Shown: piece by piece, positions 37,176-50,700 of the stretch
Layout of the letters: the number at the start of each line of letters is the position of its first letter
Numbering within the stretch: position 1 is the first letter of the stretch
Assembly (NCBI GenBank): GCA_008711295.1
Contig: VUYV01000003.1
Span: forward strand, 6,831,010-6,895,009
Direction: 5' to 3'
Length of the DNA: 64,000 bases
Source: Anarhynchus alexandrinus
Taxonomy: Eukaryota > Chordata > Aves > Charadriiformes > Charadriidae
Made by a program: the position numbers and the translations under genes
The notes under the pieces: model-generated
Databases searched by the model: none
Told to the model about the DNA's origin: nothing
Seen by the model: the letters and a program-made list of their open reading frames with translations, nothing else

Positions 37176-40100
37176 CCTTTTGAGCTGTCTAGGTTAGCCC
37201 TGTTTGAATAGTTAAAGTCTGCTGGGAGGGGACAGCCCTAAGCAGATGTAGCAGATCAAAGAACAGGTCTCAAAACCATCATTTTTCTATTTCAATAGAT
37301 TCACACACATGGACATACCTTCTGCAGCTTTGAAAGACCAGAATCCCAGACTTGCCACTGTAGAAACGAGTTGGTGGCTTTTGCTCGCTGCAGGATGCCT
37401 CCTGTTGTAGAACTGGAGCAAGTTAAGGGTGAATAAAAGTAGCATATATAGGATCTCACATCCAAAACTAAGCAGAAAGAGCTAATGAGAAGGGTGTAAA
37501 CCAGTCCTTAGCCCTCAGTCTTTTACCCTGATGGTAGATCAGAGCCTGCAAAATATCAACACTTTTGTATACAGGCACTCAGTGTAGGGAACTTATTTTT
37601 CACGTTCTGTTTGAGATTACTTAATCATCACAATCAACTTCAGAATTAAAAAGAAAAAGAAGGTAATGGCTGAAAACTAAATAACCATTCCTATAGTTTT
37701 TAAGCACATCATTTGAATCATCAGCTCTAGACATTTAAGCTGAGACACATTAAACTGGTTAATGTGCAGAATGATAACTAAACATCTGACCACCTGGTTG
37801 ATTAGCATTTAGAAAGAAATTGTACAGTTGAGAAATAGAAACCAATTACAGATCTTAAGAAAGACTATGAAAGTCACATATCTTGTAAATATGAATCTGA
37901 GGAACTTAATAAAAATACATTTTTGCCAGCTGTTTCCAGATTTGCTAAATCAAAGTAAATGGGTTTTAAAAGCCATCTAGCAGATGGAAGGAAAATGTTC
38001 ACATTTCCTAAAGTGTTAATGAAATTTAGTTATAGCAAAATTGGAAGAAACAAAGAATAGATACACATATTTTAATGGTTATGTGAAACCAACAGCTGTC
38101 ACAGTAAGGTACTGAAATGTAAAAAAAAAAAAAAATCAACAAAAAAGAGAAATAAAACACAGGTTACCCCTCTCCCTTCTTAACAAAAAGTGGCAAAACA
38201 AAAAAAATGAAAAACGTGAAAAACATTGATTTCTGTTTTTCAGATCTGTGTTAATGGATGCCATTTTTTATTAGGAAATGGTTATAATGCAGTGCAACTA
38301 ATTCATAAATACAGAAACCATCTTGCAGTTCTTAGAAGTTTTATGTACTTACCTGTAAGATTCAGACAAAGAGGCAAAAAGACAACAGCACTTCTGAAGC
38401 ATAGGAGCAGAATTTAAGTAGTAGTTGAGCTGCTTATGAAGGGGCTAAAGGTTTTATTCCCCTCATTATCCACAGAAATAAACATCCTAAAGATAAAACT
38501 TGTTTATTGTGCTAGGCAGGAGAAAAGTGGAATGATGAAAGGCTTCTCTATTGGCATGAGGGCACACTAAAGAGTCTGCACTTTGTGTTACCTATTAGAA
38601 AAAAAAAATATCTGTAGCATTAAATTCAAATGAAATGAAGCCCATACATCCTACAGGATAATAACAGCTGTTTAAAATAGTATTATTTAAACATTCTTTA
38701 ATAAATGAAGAAGTAGAGACCTTTGATAATTTTATCATTTCATCTTGTTTGCTTGCTTTCATCTCAAGCTGTACAACACATGACAACAAATTTCTTATCT
38801 TTGTTTTCTGATCCTCTGCTTTATGGGTCCTTTGCTTTCCTGACTTTCTACTTAAAAATCTCTGATCTTCACATTATGCTAGTCCTTTTGACTTCTTGTG
38901 CACACATTTCTTGTGATGTCACCAAATCTACCCAGCAAAGAGTAATTACTGTCTCCCAAGAACACTCATCATTATCTTACCTGCATTTCTAGGGAAAAAT
39001 GAAAGGATGAAATATAAATAGATAGAAAAAGACTGTTTTAAATCATTGATGAAAAATCAAAAGTTGTAGATCTCTAATTACAATACACAGACATCTAGCA
39101 AGTCTTCTTTGCACTTTCCTCTCATTGCATCTCATGATAAACACTAAGTGTATATTCTCTGAGTTTTACATGTTTTTGAATGGAAAACTTGATAATTGCT
39201 CCAAAAAAATTGACATAGGTTTCTTTCCATTTTTTAATAAAACATTTTCTTATATAAAAGTATTTCACAGAAAAATATTAATTGTAACTAAAATTATAAA
39301 CTGAATCTTCAAAATGCATTGTATGACTAATTTCAATGTTTCTGAAATTTTCAATTATAATAAAAAATGTTTTAGTTTTACTTTATTGTTTTAATTTCTT
39401 TTCAATTCTACAGCCTCCTAGCATAAACAAAATTGAATAGAACTACAGTGTCTCTAAATTTTTGTTTTACACATATTAATATAATTCTAATGCAAATGTT
39501 TAAAGTTTCGGATCTTTTATTTAAATCACAATGGAAACATCTTTTAAAATATTGGAATTTCCTTTTGATTGACAACTCTGTTTTGTTATGTCTTTTGTTA
39601 AAATGTTAACCTCTATTAGACAGTTTAAGCAAAGTTTAACATCATTTGAGAAGTACGTGTTGGGAATTTTCAACAAAATGTGTCATGTGACGGCAGGCAA
39701 ACCTGATTCTGAGGAAACTGTCTTTAGGATAGTTTCTTAGATAGTGAAAGGCACATCAGTATTATCACTAGCATACTGGACAGTGTATTAATTTGAAATG
39801 TAGGTTCAATGTCTAGAAACTTGAACTTGACCATTTGTCACTTAAAAGATGTGCTGTAAGCACCAGTGTGTAAACTGTTGGTATGTTGGTATTTCTCTTT
39901 TCTGCTGAAAAGTCTTTGTCAGATGTTAGTTACATCACAAAGAGACAAGCAGAGTAGCTTTTGAAATCACAGATGTTTCTGCCAGGTGGATATTAAATGA
40001 CTTTTTGTCCAACTCTAGTTATAAAGTAAGTACCCGTGATCTGTTATTACTTCTATAAATAAATTTGTATCATTAAACTTGTATCATTCTTTTTGTGTTA

Positions 40101-43100
40101 GTTTTGAACACAAATTTTGACATGTCATGAGGCTTATTATTTAACTTTTTTATTTTTATTTTTATTCATTAATGCTAAGAAAAATTATCAATGGCTTAGT
40201 ATATAGACACAAAATAGTGCTTCATTCATCTAAATATTATGTTTTTCCCCATAAGTTTGTGGAGGTCGGACAATTCCCCTGATAGGGTTGCCAGCTGCAC
40301 TAGAAGAGGTCCTGAAACATTAACAAAAAGTGTTATTCATCCTGGTTTATATTGGTAGCCACATTCCTGAAAGACTCAACTATTTTAACACAACTTGCAA
40401 TCCACACTCAGCCCAATATCCACACATTTTATGGCAGGAGTTGAAACAACTTTAGTGGAATCACTGATTCATGTTAACCAGGGAGAAGTTACTTTTATTA
40501 TCAATTCAGATTTGAATGAAATATTCTACACTTCTATTTCTATTGACCTTTTTAATTCTGCCTTACTGTCAAAGTGTCCACAATGGTAAAATAATAAAGG
40601 GTATAATACTTTGTCCAGGCTTCCTACTCTTTTACACTTATATTTAGAGCACTTTCTTTCCAGCATACTTGCAGAAATTGTTGGATTTTCTTTACACTTA
40701 AGATACAGTTATTTAAAATCTTTGGTGCTAACGACACTCTAACACCCCCTTTCACCTTCCCCTCCCCCCCTTTCTTAAATACCCAAACCATCAGCTTCAC
40801 ATTGCCATTTTCCCTTCAGCTATTCTAGAATTAGATTAGAACCAGTGTTAATCTAGTTCTGGTACAAATTAATGATAAAGTTAAGGAGCTCCCAAGTCTT
40901 GCACTACACATTGGTACTGTGAAGGTATAATGCAAATATTAGCTTTCAAGAACATTTCTTTGATGATAAAGGTTTCAGGGTATTTTATCTATTTCAATCT
41001 AGATCCAGGACAGTTAATGATATCAGTTCATTCCGATGCATTTAGTGCCGTATAATGACAGGTATGTACTATGAACATAATGTATGTGACTCTGGGGCAA
41101 GATTACTGCATTTATGACTCTTATGAACCAATTTCATGCTGAGTGCTTGTCAGTCAGCCAGGAAAGAGCTTTCCTCCCCAGAAGGCCTCAGAGCTGGACA
41201 CTGGCTGTGGGAAGGTGCTGAGTAATGTTGATTACAGCATTTTGTGGCTATTTATGTACTTTAATTAAATTAAACCAAACCCAAAGAATTATTATGTAAA
41301 AATGTAGGCCTCTGTGGGTGAGGGAATAGTGAAGCAAGCTTATTAAAACTGTGCATAAGATACTTTGTAATAAAATGGGTAATATATTTCCGTATCAGAA
41401 GATGATGAATAAAGTGTATATGGACATGCGGTGGGTAGGATGGGAAGTACTGTACCTAATGCAGTAGCAGTATGTCTGGCCTCAGTTTGAATGGAACTGG
41501 GAGTAAGTAGTTGTGTAGCCACAGTGGTGTCACTTTAACAGTGCCTGTGTTTCTCTCAAAAAACCCAAATCACAAGGAAGTCCTGACAGACTATTCATTC
41601 TGGCCACAAAATATGTTTTTTTTTCTTCTTCCAGTCTTTTCATTCAGCTGCAGAAAGATAACTTCCATTATTCTCACAGTTCTGATGGCCACCCATATAT
41701 ACCTATCACCCATATCTAAAAGCGTTTTTAGATGAGGAACTGCAAAGCTGTACTTACTGTGCCTTTCAAGCCAAATGCTCTCAAAAATGGAATCAATGGA
41801 GGCACGTAGAAAAAGATGTGTAAAAAGTGTATTTTGTCTTCTATAGGAGTATCTAAGTATATACTTTGGTAAGCCCTGTTCCTTTGTAGTTGTCTCTCTT
41901 TTGTTTCCTAGCAGCCACTGGTTTCACATTTAGCAGGCATTCCTTTTGCCAGTATGTCTATATGAATGATATTACATAGAAATTGTAGCAACAGGTGTTG
42001 TTTTGTGCAGGCAGGCAATAGTTTTAGATAGGAACAGCTTTAAGAGCAGTACTGCCTCTGTTGATGCATAATGTAGTACCTTAAAAATCCTGTGCTTAGG
42101 TATATGCATGTGCATGCTTTTGTATAATTCTTCTAGAAACTTCTACAAAATTTTTCCAACTCCATTACAGGGACCCAACACACTTCAGCTGATGGAAGTG
42201 CATGTGTTTCAGGTAGAGCCTCTTGGCAAGAGATCAAGACACACTAGAACTAGCTGTCAAATTCATCAAAGGAAACAAAAAGAATAAAATCAGTTAAAAA
42301 ATATGAACAAAGAGAAAGCAGGTCCACTCTCTGGATATATAAAGTCATGAAGCAGGTTAAAATAAATACAATACCAAAGCTCAGGTTAAGAACAATTATG
42401 TGAATGAGGAATGGAAAATTTCCAAGTTAAAGGTACTATTTCTCAAGCCAGCATGTCTTTTGAAATTAAAAGACATGCTGGAAAAATATTCATATGACCT
42501 TCTAGGAGGAAATATGTTCCTTCTGTACCAGACAAAATCCAATTTATACTGCAGATGTCTTTCCTAGTCTTTAGAAGTGTGTTGCTAACAGGTCTACAGT
42601 TAATCAGGAATCATTTGGTCATTACAAAATAATTTTTGACTCTCTGTTAATGTAGAAATACAGGAAATGTCTTTGCTCCTTCTTGTGCATTCCTTTTGTA
42701 TAAGTTGGCTTGCCTTTTGTCCAAGTTTTAGAAGATTCTGTGGCTCACCTGATATTCAACATCAGCATCTTAATCAGTGTGCGTGGATATTCTTTGGCCA
42801 TGTTAAAAATTTACTACGTACATCTAAAGAAAAGCAATAAAAATATGGTAAGTACTCATACTCATTTACGATTGAATTCCAGAAAGCTTATGTGTTACCT
42901 GCATCAAAGTTTTCATTCTTGGAAGACCTATTATAAAAAAGATCCTGATGGTTATCTTACTTATTTTCCAGAGTTTGTTTGAATGTGATGATGAAATTAT
43001 TGTAAAAACTAATTTCATGTGAGTTTTCAATATGCTTAACCTGTAGATTAAGCTAGTGCTTAACTGTCAAGTAGGTGTTTCTTGTATCTTTTACTTTCTT

Positions 43101-46100
43101 TTTCTGAAAGAGCTATGAAGATGTCATTTCCATGATGAGTGTTTTATATTAATTCCAGTCCTGCTGCAGGTTGGATGTCTGTACAGAATAGATTAACTTG
43201 GATTTAACTTGTTGCTTGCAAAAGGAGACCCAAGAAGAGCCAGCAGAACTAACTTGTGTTTTACTTTTGTTTTTTTATATTTGGATGGTATTGAGTTACC
43301 TCATATTCACAAAAAATCTAAGCTAAAAGACAGAAACTCGAACAGAACTTTGGAAAGAAAAGAGAATAATGCATAGATTTTACTGCATTTATTGGAATTT
43401 TTTGGTGCTTATAGTTTATTCCATTCACACTGTTCCCATCTGCAGCACCAGCTTGCTTTTCTTCCCTTAGGACTGCAGGGTGTTTTAATAATAGGCCTTC
43501 AAGACCCCCATAGCAACAAGAAGTCTGATAAAATAAAGAGAAAAAGGAGCTGAAGTGATCCCTAGAGAAGGAAAACATATTTTCCACTTTTCATTTCCAT
43601 TTCACAACAGAATGATGGGCTGAACTAATAAAAGCCCATTGGCATTCCAACAAACCCAAACAGAGTTTGCCTGTTGGGTAGTAATTATATGTTCCAAGTA
43701 TTCACATACATAATTAAATAGTGTTCTGTTTCTTTAAATAAACATAATCACACAGAAGCCAAAATAGTCAAACAATCTCATTCTTATTTGGACTAGAGAA
43801 TAATAAGAAAAGTTTTCCAGTAAATTTTTTTCTCCCTGCCTGCTCTTATTTCTCATTTCAGTCAATTTACAGAAATTAATTCTTTTGACATCAGTAATCC
43901 TAGGATATTATTCACTTCTGAAGCACATTGCTATCATTTGTCCATAGCTGAAAACCATGTCAGCTCCTACCAGCACCCCAAATTCTAATCCTAACCAACT
44001 CTTCTGTGTTTGGCTGTAATCTGCTTAAGTTTTGCTTGCCATTAAGTGCATACACGTCAAATTGACAGACGTGTAGTGGTGGACTCATAAGAAATGTCCT
44101 GCCTAACCCCCTGCCTCCCATCTGCCAGCTGTCCCAGGATTTCCACATGCTTTCTCTTTCCTGAGCCAGGTTTCTTTGCCAGCCAACGTTGCGTTGCTCT
44201 TTTAGGTCATCTGCACGGTGCATTACCTGTTCTGTGACAACATGTTGGATGCACAGAAGAGGCTGAGTGCCTCTGGCTGAACTGATCCTGATGGTAAGCT
44301 ACACCTCAACAGCCGCCGGACAGCAGTGTCACACCAAACGGGGGCAGGTAGGAGAGAAATAGCTCTGTAAACGGCCCTGGCACACATGAGAGCAAGTTTT
44401 CTAATTCCACAAAATTAGCCAATACATTTTCCTGTATTTGTGCCATTAATATTGTCATTTCAGGAAAGAGATACAAGATCATCGTTTGATCCAGTGAGGA
44501 TACATGGAGACATAATGTTTTGTAGTCTTGTGGCTACAAGTATACTGAGAAGACTAGGGAAGTCTCAAGCACTGTTATTGATTAGTTGTATTGGAACAAC
44601 ATCTGTGATTCCTGATCATACAGGATCGATGCCATGTCATACGCTATTTGCATGTTTGAATCCCCTCACTCTCTCTTTCTTACAGACCTATTACCCCAGA
44701 TAACTTCTAATCCAGGTAAAAACCAATAAAAAACAGGATAGGGGAAAGGCTTTCCCCCCTGCCCCCACATCAGGAATTCTGTATTCTGAGCATGTTGGCA
44801 ATATAATTATTGTTATTGTTTTTCTTGTATATCATGGCAAAGATGGGTTTACCAGTGTGTACATGATGCTCTCTCTGGTGTAGCATAAGAAAAATACTGT
44901 TGGGTTTGGAAAGCTTTTGCTTAGAATATGACCACTTAGAAGCTGTAGCTTGGATACTACATGGGTGATAATGCAGTTGCCAAGACACACGTGTTTATGA
45001 CTTCGGATACATATGTGCAGGGCTAATTTCATTTGTCAAAGGATGTCAAAGGATGATACCTTAACTGAGATATGGTAGCACCATGACGGGTAAAGAACTC
45101 CTTGATGGTGGATAGTCAGTAAAGACAGATCATATCTCTAAGAGTTTTATGCAGAAAGATTTTCTGTTTCTACTCAGCATCTCTGCAGTGATATGATTTC
45201 ACACATGTTAATAAGATGAGGCTGGCTTAGAATTTGAAGAGCCCCTCAGATGAACTAGAGGCAGCATAAGATAATCCCATTAGTGATATAGAAGATAAAA
45301 TAATTTGATGCCAGTGGTCCTGGGTGATTCCAGAGAGCTGTATGCTAGCTTTTGGTTTGCAAAGAAATCCTATAATTAAAAACTATTCAGAAGCAGCACT
45401 GGGCCATGTTTTTAGCTAAAGAATTGTCATCAGACAGACTTTTTAAAAGACCATAATTGTTACTCAGTGTACTTTGAGAAGCTTTTAATATGACTATATT
45501 TCAGCAAAGGTGTTGTTTTCGAGATGTTTATTAATGATATTGTGATTTCAGAGTGATTTCGAAGTTCTAATTAATCATCTGGGATTGGTCACCGAGACAA
45601 CATAGTACTGTGCCTTTCCTTGGCTATATGCCTTAAATAGGAAAGAGTAAAATACAAAATTCAAGACAGTCATTCAGGAAGTATGCTGTGTGTCTTTATG
45701 CAGATCTGTAATTTTCCCCAAGGGCTTTGGTTTGTGTTCTGAAAATACTACCAGGACAACAGAATCCCTACAAATATTTAGTTGTTAATAGAAACAGAAT
45801 TTAAAGAGACTTTTGAAAATAAAGTGCATTTCAGGTTTTTTTTATTTGATTTGAGCAAGTGGTTAAATACACTGTTCTTGCTTCTCATGAAATCCTCTTC
45901 CAGTGACCTCTAGATCCACAGCATTTCTGAAAATTTACAATTAACATTAACCCAAATGAGAAGATATGTAATAAATATCCTTCTCCCTTTGTGTTCTTCA
46001 GAAGTTGTGTCTTCATCACTACCCATTTTGATCAGGAAAGTGTCAGTAGATACTCTTTCAGGAGATCAAAAGATGTTTCGGTTTTACCTTCGCTTTTTCT

Positions 46101-47575
46101 TTCACAGTTAAAGATATAATACAAATAACATGGAAAAGGGGAGAAGAAGGTTGGTTGCCAGCTTCAAAGCATTGCTCATTTTTTCTGTGTGTGTGTGATT
46201 AGTGGTTGTGGGAAATTAAACTTCCACATTTTTAAAAAACATCCGTCGGCGTTGCATGACAATCACATTAAACGTTATTTGCCTGAGAGAGTATAAAGGA
46301 CAACAGTCCTACAAGTACCTCAGTTCCCTGTTTTCCACCAACTCATAATGCTAAACACTTTCTGCCATGGCTTCTTGTAGCTTGAAACATTTTTATTTGT
46401 AACTATTCTTTTTTAAACTGTCAGGAGCAATTCCAACCAAGAACTCTGGCTAGAACACTTCTAAGTTCATGATGAAAGTAGTGCCATTATGACAAGTACT
46501 TTATTGGTAGCATGAAGGAATATCATTTGCCGCATTCAACAATGAAACCTACATGTGACTCCTGGTCTCTAAGACACTGTCTTAAGAGAATGTTCCCAGG
46601 AAAATGAATCCAGGGAGGGATGAAGAGATCTTCAGGTGACCATTTGAAAGAACCTCTGTTGCACAGATGATCTTCAAGAATCAGTGACATTAAGTTTATT
46701 ATTATTATTTACTGGGGTTACATGCTTGAAAGGGGACATAAAACTGAAGTTCTGAAACACTACTCTTGTTGCCTTTGTGAAAGGAGAATGTTAATATTAG
46801 ACTTTGGACAAATTCCAAGTCAGGTAATTACATTTTCCCTCTCAAGAAATTGTAGGAAATTATATTAGGCACATTTTTAGAACTCAGCTGTTATGTTGTG
46901 TTCCTGCAGAACATAAAGGCAGTTCTTTGTACATCTTTGAAAAACAAAGGATTTTGTTCAGGGAAAGAAGCAAGATTTTTCTGAAGAGGTGAAATTGGTT
47001 ATTATGAATACGTATGATCCTCTTAAAAGTTAGTGGACAAAGTTAAAACCTCACCATTAAGCCTAGCAAAAATGAATGAATTTGGGATTGATGACATGTG
47101 AAACCTGTAAGAATTTTCACTACTTTTACAAGACCAGAGCCTAAAGAGCAACAAAGCATAGGTAAAACAAAAAGTCATTATAGGAGAGCTATTAATGTTA
47201 CTGTGATTCTTTCCTTTGTTAATAATGGATGTATATCTATTGCTATTTTCATGTATCTTCTCTTTTTCAATTTTTATTCCAAAGCAAAAATACTAATTTT
47301 TCATGATAATTAAAATCCTATTTTGCAGACCTAGGAGATGCCAAGGGAAATCAAATAATTTTCTAACCTATTGGCTGATTACCTGCAGCATCACTGTTAT
47401 GCATAAGTACTCGTAGTTCAGGGCATAGGGAGCCCTATACATTCCTAAACATACACAAATGGAGGAATTTAATAGGAATTACTGTATTTTTTATTTCCTA
47501 CTCTACACAGCAGCTGCATGTGGACACTGAAGTGGAAAGTATACTTTGGAAAAAAATGACCCATTTACTCCCTTG
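37176..47575. other. Long AT-rich stretch without a recognised gene
   Basis: No coding exon, RNA gene or known repeat family is recognised in these 10 kb. It contains A runs (for example 38120-38134), a perfect 14-bp hairpin at 42448-42481 and a locally GC-richer patch at about 44220-44380. All reading frames are short and lack domains. Confidence 0.55.
42448..42481. repeat. Perfect 14-bp inverted repeat (hairpin)
   Basis: CCAGCATGTCTTTT and AAAAGACATGCTGG flank a 6-base loop GAAATT. All 14 pairs match. Pairing does not extend beyond the arms, so the stem is too short for a standard pre-miRNA. Confidence 0.85.
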
Positions 47576-47785
47576 AATAGGGCAGTGGTTAGAGCATGAA
47601 GCTGAAAGTTAAGAGACTTGGCTGCTGTTTCCCATTGTGCCATTTACTTACTCATTGACACTGCATGAAAGATGGACTTCTCTGTTTCAGTTTTCTCATT
47701 GTCACAATGGGGCTAATGAAATTTGCTCTCCTCTCAGATACGCTATGAAACTTAAAAACAGTGAAATGCACTGTGTACAAGCCTC
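47576..47785 (+). mobile_element. MIR-like ancient SINE
   Basis: MIRs are tRNA-derived SINEs of the CORE-SINE class, fixed before amniotes diverged. The head shows GCAGTGGTTAGAGCATGAAG followed by AGAGACTTGG, matching the tRNA-derived promoter part with its A box TGGTTAGAGC. The middle holds GTGCCATTTACTTACTCATT and then TCTGTTTCAGTTTTCTCATT, where the MIR core has CTCAGTTTCCTCAT. The tail continues CACAATGGGGCTAATGAAAT and GATACGCTATGAAACTTAAA. The order and spacing match MIR, with many substitutions as expected for its age. It is non-autonomous and depends on L2-type machinery. Confidence 0.72.
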
Positions 47786-50700
47786 AGTACAAATGCAAAG
47801 CATGATTTTAAGATGATTTGGGTTTATAACTGCGTACCTATATCATTAGTTTATTATCATTGCTTTGATTACTCTTTCAGTGCTTGTGAGAATATATGAA
47901 GATGTGAACAATCTGCTGAGCTGTTGTGACAGTGCTTGTTGCTTCATTCTACTCTTACTTGGCTCTATGATACATAGTGGGGACAAACACCCCAAGCCAG
48001 CTAAGCTGGAGCATTCAAACTGATATCCAGGAGGAGCACACAAAACCAGACAGCTGTTGCTAAAATATCTGCTGTTGCAGTTGGCGCTTCTTCTGCTGTC
48101 GCTGCTCCCAATCTGTGGCCCCCAAGGTCTGAGTGACACTGATCAGGGTTTGCAGAGCCAGGAAGATGAAGCCAATTTTTGTAATGAGAAAACTGAAGTG
48201 CTAGCGCAGAAGATTAGTACCCCCCTGCTGCTTACTGTAGGATGATGGGACCTCAGTGAAGGGAAGCTTGGTACAGCACAGTATTAGTAAACGCAGCAGC
48301 TTCTGACTGCAAACAAAAACAATATTTTGGCATCTTGGTTAAGTGGCACCAGAATACTTTCAACACCTAATTAGATTACAGTTTAAATGCACACACATTA
48401 AATGTGCAATGTTATTAATCCAGCATCAGAAAATATAAGCAAGAGTGACCAGATGTTCCACTTTGACAGATTAAACTTTATTTTTTTTCTCCTTCCTAAT
48501 AAAATGTCCTGCTGTCTCTGTGATTTTGCTGGCTGAAATGTGACATGCTCCAAAAGCTGTTTATGTAAGAGCAGCGATCATGATCTACAGTCCTACTGTC
48601 CCAAGACACTTGTATGTCCATTAGGCTAAAGAGTCATATTATTTCTTGTTCTAGCTTAGTCTCCCTCTTTTCCTCGAAACATCTAATTATTCCACAGAAT
48701 GTGGACTGTTTTAACAAAAGTTAAAGTACTTTTTGACTTTTTTTTTCCCAAACAGCACAGTCTATACTGTTGATTCAGGAACTTTCTTGAAAAACAGGAA
48801 ATGGGGATTTAAAACCCCATTCCAGGAAATGGAAACTGTGATTTCTAGCACCTTGTGTCTTGGTGGAGTAGTGTAATCACTGAACTATTAAATACGGGAG
48901 GGCAGCTGTTCTTACTGTATTCTGTTTCAGATCTATTTTGAAAGAAAAAAAAAAAGTCTTCCTCACTTTTACAAGGGAAGACCTAGTTGTCTAATTTTCC
49001 AGGAGGATTCAGGATGTTTCCAGTACTAGTAGAAGAAGGCACTCCTCTGCAGTCCTGCTAAGTGTGCTTGAGTTAAAGGAGGGATAGGATTCATTTCTTT
49101 CAGGTCACAACCCTGTCTGAAGTGTTTCTTGTCCCCTGCTTTACCCACCTCTTTTTTTTTTAACGTTTGGGATGCTATGAATCCCCACTCTAAAGCTGCT
49201 AATTCCTTTGTGACTCTCTGACAGAACCTCTGCATTTTGCCGAAAACTCTAGAGCACTGTGTGGTGCTCAGATGCCCAAAAGTTTACCAGTGTGTTCCCT
49301 GAGTTTTAAGGCATAGACAAATCTTTGCCAAGGCAGCTACATTAAAAGTATGACTGCTGTAAATTCTGTCTTTAGCCGATGGTTTGAGCCATGCTCTGGG
49401 AGCTCCTGTTTCTCTTTGCTGACACTAACAGCAGCCCTCAGCTACAGAGCCCCTCAGTTAGCAACCCAAAACTGAGTGGGGTTGAATGTGGGCCTTCGCT
49501 GCTATACAAGCTCTCTTAGGAAGTTTGTAGCTCAACTGGGATGCAGTCTCTGGCGTCCCAACAGTTTTCTGTTTTCTCCCAACTGATCCCATGGACAAAC
49601 TTTTCTCAGCTCCTGAAGAGGTGTAGGACTGAACATCAAAATGTGGAAATATGTTACCGGGTAACAGCATTGCAGTCAAGGATTCAGAAATGCCCTCATG
49701 CTCTTGAGTGTAAGGCGTTGCCTGTACCTGCAGCATGCATCTGTGATTTTTTGGCACTGTTGTATGTATTTCATTGCAGGAGGCACATGCTGTTGTAGCA
49801 AGGTTTATTTAACGTGTAAATACTTTGTACATGTCTTCGCCTCTTCCCTTTCCACCCTGTTTAAACCCTGCTGAGAGCACACTGGCTTCTCACAATGTTA
49901 TTCAGTCTGTCAAAACCTATGTCCCCCTGTATTTGAAGTTGCTAAATACAGAAATAAAGAAAATCAGCTAGACAAAGATGAGGAGTTAGTATAAAAGAAG
50001 GGCTATGCTAAATACTGTCTAGCAATTGTCTAAGCTCTGGTGACATAATGTGGTCTATTCCATGTTACCAAGGATTATATACCCTTTGTCAAGTAAAAGA
50101 TCAAAACCAACTCTAGCCAGTATGCACTCTGACAGAGGAAGGCTTGCATATCTGCTACATGGGTGGAGAGTACTCCAGTATTTTAACAAACATGAAAGTA
50201 TAATTTGATAGAAAATCTACGTAATTCAAAGTAATGGTTGGCGAGCACTGATTTTTTGTCAGTAGAAAATTATCAAAGCCCAATTTCTACAGGCATTAAC
50301 TTGCAGTTTTATCTTTTCATCACAGTCCCAGCAGTGAAGTGGTTTGTTTTGTGAATCAACTCTGGGATGACATTTAGCCAGAGGTCCAAGTTGTGTACAA
50401 TACTTCTAAAATGTACAAAGCAAAGAAAGGCGATTCACCTTCCAGCATTTCGCATCCTCAGGGATGTTACCAGAGTGGATGTTTGTCGTGATGATGTAAT
50501 GCTTTTAACTTTGTGTTGAGTAGCTGAAAAGATTGTCCCGTGGTGAAGAGTCATTAAACATGAAAACTCAGTCAAAAAACTGCTCAGACTTGATACTTCT
50601 ATAAATATATTTCAGACTCTGTAAAAGCTGAATCCCTGGTGGTATAAGAAAAGAAAAGAAAGAAAAAAGAAAAAAGCCTGAGGTAGTGTGTGAAGATAGC

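Noticed and set aside
48024..48245. Open stretch with a leucine-rich, signal-peptide-like start (LLLKYLLLQLALLLLSLLPI) followed by an acidic part
   Set aside because: It has no ATG; the nominal start at 48057 is TTG and an in-frame TGA lies at 48021-48023. No clear splice acceptor precedes it, and CTG/TTG-rich DNA gives leucine runs by chance. It is not called as a gene.
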